Positions 16,840 to 24,821 of a DNA stretch of 35,386 nucleotides are shown here, in pieces. The DNA is from Candidatus Parabeggiatoa sp. nov. 3 (GTDB lineage Bacteria > Pseudomonadota > Gammaproteobacteria > Beggiatoales > Beggiatoaceae): assembly GCA_003645185.1 (NCBI GenBank), contig QNEL01000014.1:1-35386 (forward strand). The letters are read 5' to 3'. The first letter of the stretch is position 1. Each line of letters starts with the position of its first letter. The translations under genes were made by a program, and so were the position numbers. Under the pieces are notes generated by a model. That model saw nothing but the letters and a program-made list of their open reading frames with translations. It was not told the origin of the DNA and did no database searches.

Positions 16840-16947
16840 CATTCTCATTATGTAGGGGCAAGCCCTTGTGGTTGCTTTTTTCCCCCCAGTTTTTGCGTGC
16901 AAAAACTTTTGGGTGTTGTGTATTTAACCCAATCGAAAAATGCTATA

Positions 16948-17009
16948 TATCCTTTATTATAAATAATCCTTGTAGTTATATCCTTTATTATAAACAATCC
17001 TTGTAGTTA
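16948..17009 (+). repeat. 31-bp direct repeat ahead of the GT-GH fusion gene
   Basis: Two tandem copies (16948-16978, 16979-17009) of TATCCTTTATTATAAA(T/C)A followed by ATCCTTGTAGTTA, differing at one base. The second ends 27 bases before the ATG at 17037. The motif AATCCTTGTAGTT recurs in both arms of the inverted repeat just downstream of the gene (20370-20450), so the gene is bracketed by related sequences. Confidence 0.85.
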
Positions 17010-17036
17010 TCCTATTCGACTCAAAACTCATCATTA

Positions 17037-20000
17037 ATGAATTTACGACACTCTTTAAAACAACTCTTCAAAAAGCAAAAAGATCGCTTAACCCAATCAC
17101 CTCGTTTCCATACGGTCATTGAAGATCAATACCCAGAAAGCACCCTATTAAGTACACAAGGTTGCCATCAAAAGGGATTAATTTCTCATGGACAAATTCC
17201 CGTTACCCTATTAGCCGGTGTCTGCATTCGTTTTCACTTAATCCCCAGTGAACCCCTTATTACCGGCCTACGTTTAAGATTTGGCACGTATTGTCGGATC
17301 AATCAGTGCCACATCACGCTGAGAATCAACGATTTTACACACCGTTTTAATGCGCGTCAGTTAGTCGATAATCAATCAACCGATATTCTGTTTCCCACAC
17401 CGCAAACCTGTATTCCTGGGCAACCCGTCGCGCTTGAAATTTATTGTGAAGATGCCGCTTCCAATCACACCGTCGCCGTTTGGTGTGGCAAAATGCAAAC
17501 TGCTTTTATCAATACCCTGAATTTAAATAAACCCCTGATTTTCCCAGAACTCTCACAACCGCGTGTCAGTATCGTCATCCCTGTTTTTAATAAAGCCTTG
17601 TACACCTACAACTGCTTATTAACACTACAAGCTTGCGATCCGGAAATCAGCAAAGAAGTGATTATTATTAATAATGCTTCTAGTGATGATACCGCTGCCC
17701 TATTGGCACAATTGCAAGGTGCAATCAAGATCATCAATAACACCAAAAATCAGGGTTTTGTACAAGCCTGTCGGCAAGGTGCAGAAATTGCCAATGGCGA
17801 ATTCATTCTCTTTTTAAATAATGACACTCAAGTCACGCCTAGCTGGTTATCGAATCTCGTGAAAGTCATGGATACCCAAGCCGATATCGGCATTACCGGT
17901 TCCAAATTGATTTATCCAGATGAGCAGTTGCAAGAAGCAGGTGGGATGATTTTTAACGATGCCAGTGGTTGGAATTATGGCAGATTGCAAGAACCCACAG
18001 ATGCGCGTTATAACCAAAGTCGAGAAGTCGATTATTGCTCAGGCGCGAGTTTAATGATCAGAAAAACCCTATGGAATCAACTAGGTGGCTTTGATATGCG
18101 CTACGCGCCAGCCTATTACGAAGACACCGATTTATGTTTTGCAGCGCGTCAAGCCGGTTATAAAGTCTATTATTGTCACGACTCCCAAGTCATACACCAT
18201 GAAGGCATTACCGCCGGCACTGATATTCAAAGCGGTTATAAAGTCTATCAAGGCATCAATCGGAAAAAATTTCAAGCCAAATGGTGGAACGTCTTATCAA
18301 GTCACCCACCACCACCGCCACAAAGCTCCCCCGATGCTGCCGCATTCCGCTTTATGGCGGCCACCCATTTTCGCATCCCAGAAAACAAAATCATAGCCAC
18401 CCACTTTTTAGCACAAGGCTGGGCCGCCAATTTTTGGAGTTATTTGAATATCAACAAAGTTGATCAAGAAATCGAACTGATTCAAAGCATGGGATTTAAT
18501 ACCGTCATACTCTTAATCCCCTGGGTAGGTTTTCAAACCAAAGTTGATCCCATCACCTATTATCAAGACTATTTCACCTTGTTTCAGCAATTATTAGACA
18601 AATTGCAACAGCATAATCTGCAAGTCATTTTGCGACTCGGTTATAGTCATGATAACGGCCCTGACAGCGAGCCAGAAGGCTTTTTGCGGCAAATCGTTAT
18701 TGCTGCCGAACCGCTTATGTTAAAAGCATGGTGTGATTATTTGGATCGGCTATGGGATATCGCACAACGCTATTCTAATGTACTCGGAGGGTTTATTACT
18801 TGGGAAGACTTCTTTTTCATGGATTTAACGCACACTCCCCCAGAAACACGGCTATTATTTGGCACGCGCACCGGTTATCAACGTTATTTGGAAGAACACT
18901 ATACCCTAGAAGAGATTTCTGATCGTTATCAACACAGCTTTGAAGCTTATACTGACATCCCAATTCCCGCTTTCAAATCCAGAGCGATTCATTTATTCTG
19001 TGCATTTTGGGATCAAATACTGATTGAAACGCTTTTCCAAGCCTCCAAAAAACATTTTCCACCGTTAACGATGGAAGTCAGAACCGATTGCGATTATCAA
19101 GAAGACTCAACTATCTGTCATCACGACACTTTTGATTTGACACCAGACACCTATTTGACAACGATTTACTATGCGCCAGCATGGGGGGCCCCTAATGATG
19201 GCCGTTTAGAAACGGCCGAAGAGGTTTTAAAACGTATGCAGTTTATGTTTGATCATCTTCATACCCAAACCAACAACCTCTTTTTTATTGATCAATTCAA
19301 TTTCATTGATAACACACCAGGCTTTGAACATAACACCAGCATTTTACCGGATCAGATTCCTCAGTTTTTAGCCGGCGTTGCCCCCATTTTACAATCACAA
19401 ACGATTGGATACGGAATGTGGACATTACACGATGTTCGTGCTAACGCATTGAAAAATGGCCTGTTTGAACGCGATTACCCAATATGGGAAATAGACAATG
19501 GCGAAATCGTTTTTGATAGTGCGACTCAAAAAAAAGCTGCTTTGTTAAGATCAAACGGTGTACTCAGTCAATTACTGGCTTGGTGTGTCGGTATTCCTTA
19601 TGTCAAAGAGATGCCTTTTCAATTAGACTTTAAAGTGAAATCGGCAGAGGATGCCAAGACAGCCGGTGAAATCTCGCTTGTTGTGGTTTATGAGAATAAA
19701 ATCATACATCAAGACACCGTATCTTGGCAGATTGAAAACGATTGGCAAGATATCCATTTAGAGAATATACCGTTTTACCTTGGGCATACCTTAAAACTCG
19801 AAAATCAAGGCACGCCCGTTTTGTTGAGTGATTTATACTTATATCAAGTCTGGCAAGAAAACGGAGTCATTGATGCCCAAGGCAAACCCAAATCGTTTTA
19901 CAAACACTTAGTTTCGCTCAACCAACAGTTGACTCATCAAAAACAGCCTCAGTTGAAAAGTGTTTTTCAGCAAGAAGACATCACACCAGAACAGCTTGAA

Positions 20001-20351
20001 GGTGTCTTTCCTGATCACTGGATGGGTAAAACCGTATTAGGGCTCATTGCCCAACCGCTTGAACAAGAAAACTTCTCTTTTGTGATCAAAGCGTATGTAC
20101 CAGAAACTTGGCAGGATTATCATAACAGCATTATGTTAACCCTAGATGCTCAACAATATCCTATCAGTCAACCCATTAAAGCAGGTTACAACGAAATTTT
20201 AGTCGGCCCACTAGACAATAGCTTGTTTAACGACATCGTCTTTTTTCAATTAGAAGCCGAAAACGTTTTTTCTCCTAGCCAATATGATGCACAGTCTCAA
20301 GATGATCGAAAAATCAGTCTGCAATTAATCGAATTAGGTTTTGAAGGCTAG
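17037..20351 (+). CDS. GT2 glycosyltransferase fused to a glycoside-hydrolase-like TIM barrel
   Basis: A 1104-residue multidomain protein. Residues about 55-155 repeat the accessory module seen twice in the glycosyltransferase at 880-3669 (LRLRFGTYCRINQCHITL, CEDAASNHT). Residues about 175-420 are a GT-A domain with VSIVIPVFN, NNASSDDT, NND at 261-263 and YEDTD at 361-365. After a proline-rich linker (SSHPPPPPQSS), residues about 440-815 read as a clan GH-A-like (beta/alpha)8 barrel: GFNTVILLIPWVGF, LQVILRLGY, GGFITWEDFFF (E590 as candidate acid/base) and GYGMWTLHDVRAN near the end. The expected strand-7 nucleophile position reads FFIDQFNF (750-756), so the usual Glu may be missing. The last 290 residues are beta-rich. 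No signal peptide or membrane segment is visible, so the barrel would be cytoplasmic. The GT call is firm; the hydrolase function is an inference. Confidence 0.85.
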   Translation: MNLRHSLKQLFKKQKDRLTQSPRFHTVIEDQYPESTLLSTQGCHQKGLISHGQIPVTLLAGVCIRFHLIPSEPLITGLRLRFGTYCRINQCHITLRINDFTHRFNARQLVDNQSTDILFPTPQTCIPGQPVALEIYCEDAASNHTVAVWCGKMQTAFINTLNLNKPLIFPELSQPRVSIVIPVFNKALYTYNCLLTLQACDPEISKEVIIINNASSDDTAALLAQLQGAIKIINNTKNQGFVQACRQGAEIANGEFILFLNNDTQVTPSWLSNLVKVMDTQADIGITGSKLIYPDEQLQEAGGMIFNDASGWNYGRLQEPTDARYNQSREVDYCSGASLMIRKTLWNQLGGFDMRYAPAYYEDTDLCFAARQAGYKVYYCHDSQVIHHEGITAGTDIQSGYKVYQGINRKKFQAKWWNVLSSHPPPPPQSSPDAAAFRFMAATHFRIPENKIIATHFLAQGWAANFWSYLNINKVDQEIELIQSMGFNTVILLIPWVGFQTKVDPITYYQDYFTLFQQLLDKLQQHNLQVILRLGYSHDNGPDSEPEGFLRQIVIAAEPLMLKAWCDYLDRLWDIAQRYSNVLGGFITWEDFFFMDLTHTPPETRLLFGTRTGYQRYLEEHYTLEEISDRYQHSFEAYTDIPIPAFKSRAIHLFCAFWDQILIETLFQASKKHFPPLTMEVRTDCDYQEDSTICHHDTFDLTPDTYLTTIYYAPAWGAPNDGRLETAEEVLKRMQFMFDHLHTQTNNLFFIDQFNFIDNTPGFEHNTSILPDQIPQFLAGVAPILQSQTIGYGMWTLHDVRANALKNGLFERDYPIWEIDNGEIVFDSATQKKAALLRSNGVLSQLLAWCVGIPYVKEMPFQLDFKVKSAEDAKTAGEISLVVVYENKIIHQDTVSWQIENDWQDIHLENIPFYLGHTLKLENQGTPVLLSDLYLYQVWQENGVIDAQGKPKSFYKHLVSLNQQLTHQKQPQLKSVFQQEDITPEQLEGVFPDHWMGKTVLGLIAQPLEQENFSFVIKAYVPETWQDYHNSIMLTLDAQQYPISQPIKAGYNEILVGPLDNSLFNDIVFFQLEAENVFSPSQYDAQSQDDRKISLQLIELGFEG

Positions 20352-20369
20352 GATTAAATCAAAAACCAA

Positions 20370-20510
20370 CTACAAGGATTGTATATAATAATGGATTGGA
20401 TCGTGGCGGTACTTGGTTTAAATCCTTTCTTATATACAATCCTTGTAGTTAGGGTTTTTGTCGTTAGGGTTTTTGTCGTTAGGGTTTTTGTCGTTAGGGT
20501 TTTTGTATCG
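20370..20510. repeat. 20-bp perfect inverted repeat followed by a 15-bp tandem array
   Basis: Arms AACTACAAGGATTGTATATA (20370-20389) and its exact complement (20431-20450) enclose 41 bases, 18 bases past the stop codon of the GT-GH gene. Immediately after, AGGGTTTTTGTCGTT is repeated at 20451, 20466 and 20481, with a partial fourth copy at 20496. The large hairpin could slow transcription leaving the gene, but no standard terminator is present. Confidence 0.9.
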
Positions 20511-20718
20511 TGAACGACACCATATATGATCAGAAAAAATTTTTCAACATATTCATTCTGTGCGAAAACCTATGAAAGGGAAAAAGAACTTAACTGTTTG
20601 TTTTTATTATATAAAAAATTATTTACGGACAAGTTTATTTGAAATGAATCTATTTCAAAACTTATGTATAACGATGAAGGTGTAACCTGGGGTTGCACAA
20701 AAAATAGGAACAAAGTTT
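20511..20718. other. AT-rich upstream region of the receiver-like/MBL operon
   Basis: About 200 bases before the operon. It includes TTATTTACGGACAAGT at about 20622-20637, the complement of the left end of the MITE-like element 32782-32857. It also holds AACCTGGGGTTGC at about 20687, a fragment of another dispersed repeat. The promoter presumably lies here, but no convincing hexamer pair was found. Confidence 0.4.
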
Positions 20719-21426
20719 ATGTTATTAACAATGAACGAGAAACCTATCAAAAAGGTTGCCGTTGTCAACGATACGGCCACAAACCGTGATGAAATGGCAG
20801 AAAGTCTCATCGAAATCGGTTTAGAGCCCATCATTCAGACTTCTCGCTTAAATTCGATAGAAGACTGTATCACAACAGTCATGAATCAGGCAGAAGCCGC
20901 CATTTTGGAACATCATTTCAAATCAGATTATTATGCCAATTTCAGGGGCGCAGAAGTCGTTGCTCAATTATATAGACAACATTTTCCATCATTACTCGTC
21001 ACAGCTTGGGCAGAGGCAGATCGGGATAACATCCATCCCTTTCGCCGACATATTCCAGTGTTGATTAGAAGTAATCAGGCCGAACCTGAAAGCATTATAG
21101 GTGGCTTTGAACAATGTCTCAATGAGTTTAAAAATAGTTATTCAAGCGAGCGGAAACCATGGCGTACTCTAGTCAGAATTGAAGAAGTTCATCAAGATTC
21201 AGAAAAAACAATGGTTTACGCAATGGTACCAGCATGGAATCCTCGACAAGTTGTTAAATTCCCACTCAGTTTGTTTCCAATGAATTTACAAGCAAGCGTT
21301 GAACCCGAAGCTCGCTTTTTAGCCAAAGTGAATATCGGGGCAACTCATTATGACGAACTGTATTTTACCGACTTCAATATTGTCGACAAACCACGAGGGG
21401 AATATGCCAAGTTTTTACATTCTTGA
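20719..21426 (+). CDS. Degenerate receiver-like protein, first gene of a two-gene unit
   Basis: A 235-residue protein; AGGA nine bases upstream supports this ATG. The N-terminal 120 residues follow a CheY-like alternation: strand KKVAVVND, strand AAILEHHF, a Gly in FRGAEVV, strand SLLVTAW and strand IPVLIRSN. The phosphoacceptor Asp appears replaced (ILEHH), the acidic pair is reduced to ND, and the strand-5 Lys is Arg, so phosphorylation is unlikely. The C-terminal half (about 140-235; WRTLVRIEEVHQD, ARFLAKVNIGATHYDELYF) is a beta-rich domain I do not recognise. The stop codon lies inside the next gene (23-base overlap), implying translational coupling and a shared function with the MBL-fold protein. 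Confidence 0.7.
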   Translation: MLLTMNEKPIKKVAVVNDTATNRDEMAESLIEIGLEPIIQTSRLNSIEDCITTVMNQAEAAILEHHFKSDYYANFRGAEVVAQLYRQHFPSLLVTAWAEADRDNIHPFRRHIPVLIRSNQAEPESIIGGFEQCLNEFKNSYSSERKPWRTLVRIEEVHQDSEKTMVYAMVPAWNPRQVVKFPLSLFPMNLQASVEPEARFLAKVNIGATHYDELYFTDFNIVDKPRGEYAKFLHS

Positions 21427-22288
21427 TGTGGGCCATGGAAATTGCGCGGTATTAATTGACCGTGAGGGTGTGGTTGTGATTGATGCTGGACCAAACACAG
21501 TCCTACTAGACTTTCTAATTGAGCATCATATCAATACGGTTGATATCTTATTACTTTCTCATTCTGATGCAGATCACATAGCCGGAGCCATCGGTTTGTT
21601 GATATCGGAAGAAATCGTTGTTAAACAAGTCTATGTGAACTCAGATTCAACGAAAAATAGTCAACTCTGGAATGACTTAGTCTATATGCTCTCAGTTGCC
21701 CATCAAGAAAACCGTCTTTATTTTGAACCAAGTCTGACTCCCCATCTCAATGGCAAACTTGATCAAGGTGATATAGGCATTGAGATTTTAGCGCCCAACC
21801 AGTATATTGCGGCAAGAGGGCCAGGTAGTCAAGATCGTCAAGGACGAAAGTTAAGCTCAAACTCAATCAGTGCAGTCATTCGTCTGTCTTACCATGGCAA
21901 GTCATTCGCACTTTTGCCAGGCGATCTTGATTTGGTAGGACTTGAAAATTTGTTAGAAGATCATGCTGATATTCAGACATGGCTAACTGTTTACCCACAT
22001 CACGGCGGAAAACCGGGTACAGGGAATGTTAAGGCATTTACCAAAAGATTCTGTGAAGCGGTTAAGCCAGAAAGGGTCATTTTTTCAATCGGTGACAATG
22101 CAATACGTTTTCCAAGCAAAGAAATCCTTGAAACTGTGGAAGAAAGCTTAGATAATATCAAAATGCTTTCTACACGTTCTTCTAAAATGCTAGAACAGCA
22201 TATTGAAAAAACCGGCAGCAAGTTACATCAAAACGCTGTCGGTCATATACACTTAATATTTGAAAGTGAACAGGTGATTATTATGTAG
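21404..22288 (+). CDS. ComEC/Rec2-type metallo-beta-lactamase-fold protein
   Basis: A 294-residue hydrolase from the ATG at 21404, which has GAGGGG just upstream and starts MPSFYILDVGHGNCAVLID, the usual beginning of stand-alone ComEC-like MBL proteins. A longer frame from 21350 would lie wholly inside the previous gene and is unlikely. Metal ligands are visible: SHSDADHIAG (53-58 in HxDxDH form), LLPGDLD (GD at 173-174) and YPHHGG (199-201). There is no membrane segment, so it is a soluble version of the nuclease-like ComEC C-terminal domain. Such proteins often occur in conflict or signalling operons; a nuclease or phosphodiesterase role is inferred. It overlaps the receiver-like gene by 23 bases. 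Confidence 0.85.
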   Translation: MPSFYILDVGHGNCAVLIDREGVVVIDAGPNTVLLDFLIEHHINTVDILLLSHSDADHIAGAIGLLISEEIVVKQVYVNSDSTKNSQLWNDLVYMLSVAHQENRLYFEPSLTPHLNGKLDQGDIGIEILAPNQYIAARGPGSQDRQGRKLSSNSISAVIRLSYHGKSFALLPGDLDLVGLENLLEDHADIQTWLTVYPHHGGKPGTGNVKAFTKRFCEAVKPERVIFSIGDNAIRFPSKEILETVEESLDNIKMLSTRSSKMLEQHIEKTGSKLHQNAVGHIHLIFESEQVIIM

Positions 22289-22354
22289 GTCAAGTTTTTT
22301 AACAAAATTTGTCATGGTGATATTGAGGTTGAACATGAATAATCAATAGAAGCT

Positions 22355-22389
22355 GAAATCATGACAATCAGTGCAATCAGCGTTCTATC
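22355..22389. repeat. Right end of the MITE-like family
   Basis: GAAATCATGACAATCAG followed by TGCAATCAGCGTTCTATC, matching the right termini of the elements at 4556 and 6146. No left end is found, so this is a solo end. It lies 20 bases before the methyltransferase ATG. Confidence 0.7.
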
Positions 22390-22410
22390 ACCAAAGCCCC
22401 CCTTGTCATA

Positions 22411-23310
22411 ATGAAAATAAGAAAATTCCAAAGCCAACAAGATTTTCAAAATCTCTTAGCACAGCATCCTGACATTCGTGAACATGCCGCATTTGAAGTG
22501 GCGATCATGTCACGCCGTCAGGGCAATAAACGTTTTTCATTGGAAGGCTATTGCAAAGTGTGTGAACGCCCTACTACGTTTTTAGTGGATCGCTTATTTG
22601 GTGCCCAAGAGACGGCTGAAGGTTGGCTACCTAATTGGCGTGAGCGTTTGGTTTGCACACATTGTCACTTAAAGAATCGTTTACGCGCTATGTTACATGC
22701 TATCAAAGAAGTTGCGTTAACACGTCTTAGCAAAGGGCAATCCGTCTCTTTATATGCAATGGAGCAAATTACATCACTGTTTGCATGGTTAAATAAAAAA
22801 AGTCAACAGATTGAAAATCTCACTTGTGTCGGCAGTGAATATTTAGGTGAGAAAATTGAGGGAGGAACAATTGTTGATGGTATTATCAAAGGCATCCGCC
22901 ATGAAAATATAGAAGCACTGAGCTTTGCAGATCACAGTTTTGATATAATCACTTCAAATGATGTATTAGAACATGTTAATTTACCCGAACAAGCCATTGC
23001 CGAAATGTACCGCGTTTTAAAAAAGGAAGGCGAAATTTTTATCACAATACCTTTTCATCTCAATGCCTTTCAAACAATACGCCGTGCCCAACTCGTAAAT
23101 GGTGAGATCAAACACCTCTTACCGCCTCTTTATCACGGCAATCCACTTTCTAAAAAAGGTTCATTAGTTTTTAATGATTTTGGCTGGGAATTTCTTGAGC
23201 AACTCAAAGCTGCCGGGTTTTGCGACGTGTCGTTATGTCATTACTGGTCTTATTTATATGGATATTTAGGTGAACCGCAATATTATTTTTGGGCCTATAA
23301 ACCCAACTAA
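22411..23310 (+). CDS. SAM-dependent methyltransferase with N-terminal zinc-ribbon pairs
   Basis: A 299-residue class I methyltransferase. Residues about 48-90 contain two CxxC pairs (YCKVCERP and VCTHCHLKNR), a likely zinc-binding knuckle. The catalytic half has a divergent glycine region, VGSEYLGEKI, then IEALSFADHSFDIITSNDVL and EHVNLPEQAIAEMYRVLKKE followed by GEIFITIPF, the type-11 methyltransferase blocks. It probably modifies a sugar or glycan precursor, judging from the neighbouring glycosyltransferase and methyltransferase genes; the substrate is unknown. No Shine-Dalgarno sequence is clear before the ATG, which follows a MITE end. Confidence 0.85.
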   Translation: MKIRKFQSQQDFQNLLAQHPDIREHAAFEVAIMSRRQGNKRFSLEGYCKVCERPTTFLVDRLFGAQETAEGWLPNWRERLVCTHCHLKNRLRAMLHAIKEVALTRLSKGQSVSLYAMEQITSLFAWLNKKSQQIENLTCVGSEYLGEKIEGGTIVDGIIKGIRHENIEALSFADHSFDIITSNDVLEHVNLPEQAIAEMYRVLKKEGEIFITIPFHLNAFQTIRRAQLVNGEIKHLLPPLYHGNPLSKKGSLVFNDFGWEFLEQLKAAGFCDVSLCHYWSYLYGYLGEPQYYFWAYKPN

Positions 23311-23322
23311 CTTTTATGTAGG

Positions 23323-23348
23323 GTGGGTAACGTGTTTTTGTTGCCCAC
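23323..23348. repeat. GTGGGTAAC...GTTGCCCAC hairpin repeat between methyltransferase genes
   Basis: Same dispersed hairpin as 16814-16839. It begins 12 bases past the stop codon of the first methyltransferase and ends 24 bases before the start of the second, so it would form a hairpin inside any shared transcript. Confidence 0.85.
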
Positions 23349-23372
23349 CATTAAAATCTAGGAATTATTTTT

Positions 23373-24665
23373 TTGTCTAATCAAACCGTTTCAAACGACA
23401 CCAACACCCAACAACTGAGTGGCGCAATAACAAGAGCAACACATCAGATCATAGAAGGGATTGCGAAAGATAATTCTGCTCCTGATCGCCCTGTTGCATT
23501 AGAAGTCTTTCTTGATGATGCGTTTTATTTTAAATTCATTGTCAATGACAACAATGAGCCTTCAGGCAAAACACATTTATTTTTTCCTCAGCATTATTTC
23601 CAGTTTCATTGTGATTTGCCACGACACACCTTAAAACTCAGTATTCGCTTCGCTGATAATGGCAAAAAACTTGAAAATAGCCCATTTCAGATTCATTACG
23701 ACGGCACCCCTATCACAGTTGCCATAGAAAATGATGAGGAATATATTGAAGAAACGCGCACTTGGTTGAATAAACGCTTTGGCGAAGGTTATATCGATGG
23801 CATTTACTTTGCCCATCAACCCATCTATGGTTACCGTGCTGGTTATTGTGAACCAAACTTGCTTGATCGCTATTTGATTACCTTTCATATCATGAATGCA
23901 CTCACCCATTTTTCCTTCAACACATTTTTAGATGTGGGTGGTGCAGAAGGTTACAAAGCCGCGATGGTTGCAAAATTTTTCGATGCACAAGTCACCTCTT
24001 CTGATGTTTCACAACAAGTGTGTAATAGAGCTTATGAACTGTATGGCATTGAAACCGCCATCGGTAATATGCACTCATTGCCTTTTGAAGATGAACAATT
24101 TGAGATTGTATTATGCAGCGAATCTCTTGAACATGTGCCTGATTTTAAAAAATCCCTCACAGAAATATTAAGGGTGTGTAAACAAGCAGCCATTATTACC
24201 GTACCCCACGAATCACAGGAAACGGTTAAAAATAACATTGAAAGTAGAGAAGTACATGCTCATATGCAATCTTTTGACGTTTATTCTTTTGAATATCTAA
24301 ACAAATTAGGATACGAGGTTTTTATCCAAAAGATTCTGTTGCGATCTCAAAAAATATTGACCCCAGGTATTTTAATGGAATGCTATCCTGATACCATTGG
24401 TATTATTGAAAACAAAGCATTAAAATGGTTAGCGAAACGAGCCCCTTGGCTAATGCGTCTGATATTTAACAAGTTCGTCGTAGCCCCCCTTTTGGAACAA
24501 GATGCCATACTCGATCAAAAGCGTACCGATCTGTTTTACGGTGGTATCCTTGCCATCATTATTAAAGATAGACACGCTTTTTCCGTTTCTCCCAACAAAC
24601 TTATTAGGATGCGAGAAGTGATGGATTTTACCGTTCCTTTTTTACGAAAGAAAAAAATAAATTAA
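23373..24665 (+). CDS. SAM-dependent methyltransferase with N-terminal beta domain
   Basis: A 430-residue protein. It starts with TTG; AGGA nine bases upstream supports this, and there is no in-frame ATG before the catalytic domain. Residues about 30-120 form a beta-rich domain (ALEVFLDDAFYFKFIVND, HTLKLSIRFADNGK) resembling accessory modules of glycan enzymes. The class I methyltransferase begins near residue 170 with FLDVGGAEGYKAAMVAKFF, then VTSSDVSQQV, MHSLPFEDEQFEIVLCSE, SLEHVPDFKKSLTEILRV and AAIITVP. The tail of about 120 residues contains a hydrophobic stretch near LAKRAPWLMRLIFNKFVV that could touch membranes. It probably methylates a glycan or lipid-linked sugar. A likely partner is the methyltransferase just upstream. 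Confidence 0.85.
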   Translation: MSNQTVSNDTNTQQLSGAITRATHQIIEGIAKDNSAPDRPVALEVFLDDAFYFKFIVNDNNEPSGKTHLFFPQHYFQFHCDLPRHTLKLSIRFADNGKKLENSPFQIHYDGTPITVAIENDEEYIEETRTWLNKRFGEGYIDGIYFAHQPIYGYRAGYCEPNLLDRYLITFHIMNALTHFSFNTFLDVGGAEGYKAAMVAKFFDAQVTSSDVSQQVCNRAYELYGIETAIGNMHSLPFEDEQFEIVLCSESLEHVPDFKKSLTEILRVCKQAAIITVPHESQETVKNNIESREVHAHMQSFDVYSFEYLNKLGYEVFIQKILLRSQKILTPGILMECYPDTIGIIENKALKWLAKRAPWLMRLIFNKFVVAPLLEQDAILDQKRTDLFYGGILAIIIKDRHAFSVSPNKLIRMREVMDFTVPFLRKKKIN

Positions 24666-24667
24666 AA

Positions 24668-24725
24668 GCCACGGAATGACACACACGGAATGATTTTTTC
24701 CGTGTTTTTCCGTGTTTTTCCGTGG
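24668..24725. repeat. GCCACGGAA...TTCCGTGGC inverted repeat after the methyltransferase
   Basis: Outer arms GCCACGGAA and TTCCGTGGC pair perfectly; inner CACGGAA and TTCCGTG copies allow alternative pairings, since TTCCGTG occurs three times on the right. It begins two bases past the stop codon and may act as an mRNA-end hairpin. No T-run follows. Confidence 0.7.
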
Positions 24726-24821
24726 CAAAATCTGATAACACCGTATTTTCTGCTGTTCTCTTTCCAATTTCCTATTTATCCATTTATTTTATTCATTTAT
24801 TTTATTTTAACGGTTTGACTT

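Noticed and set aside
16737-17006. Plus-strand 89-residue frame upstream of the GT-GH gene
   Set aside because: It is composed of dispersed hairpins and the 31-base direct repeat; the translation is low-complexity and Cys/Phe-rich without a domain.
21350-21403. Longer N-terminus for the MBL-fold protein
   Set aside because: The extra 18 codons lie wholly inside the upstream gene, while the ATG at 21404 has GAGGGG ahead of it and begins at the conserved protein start.
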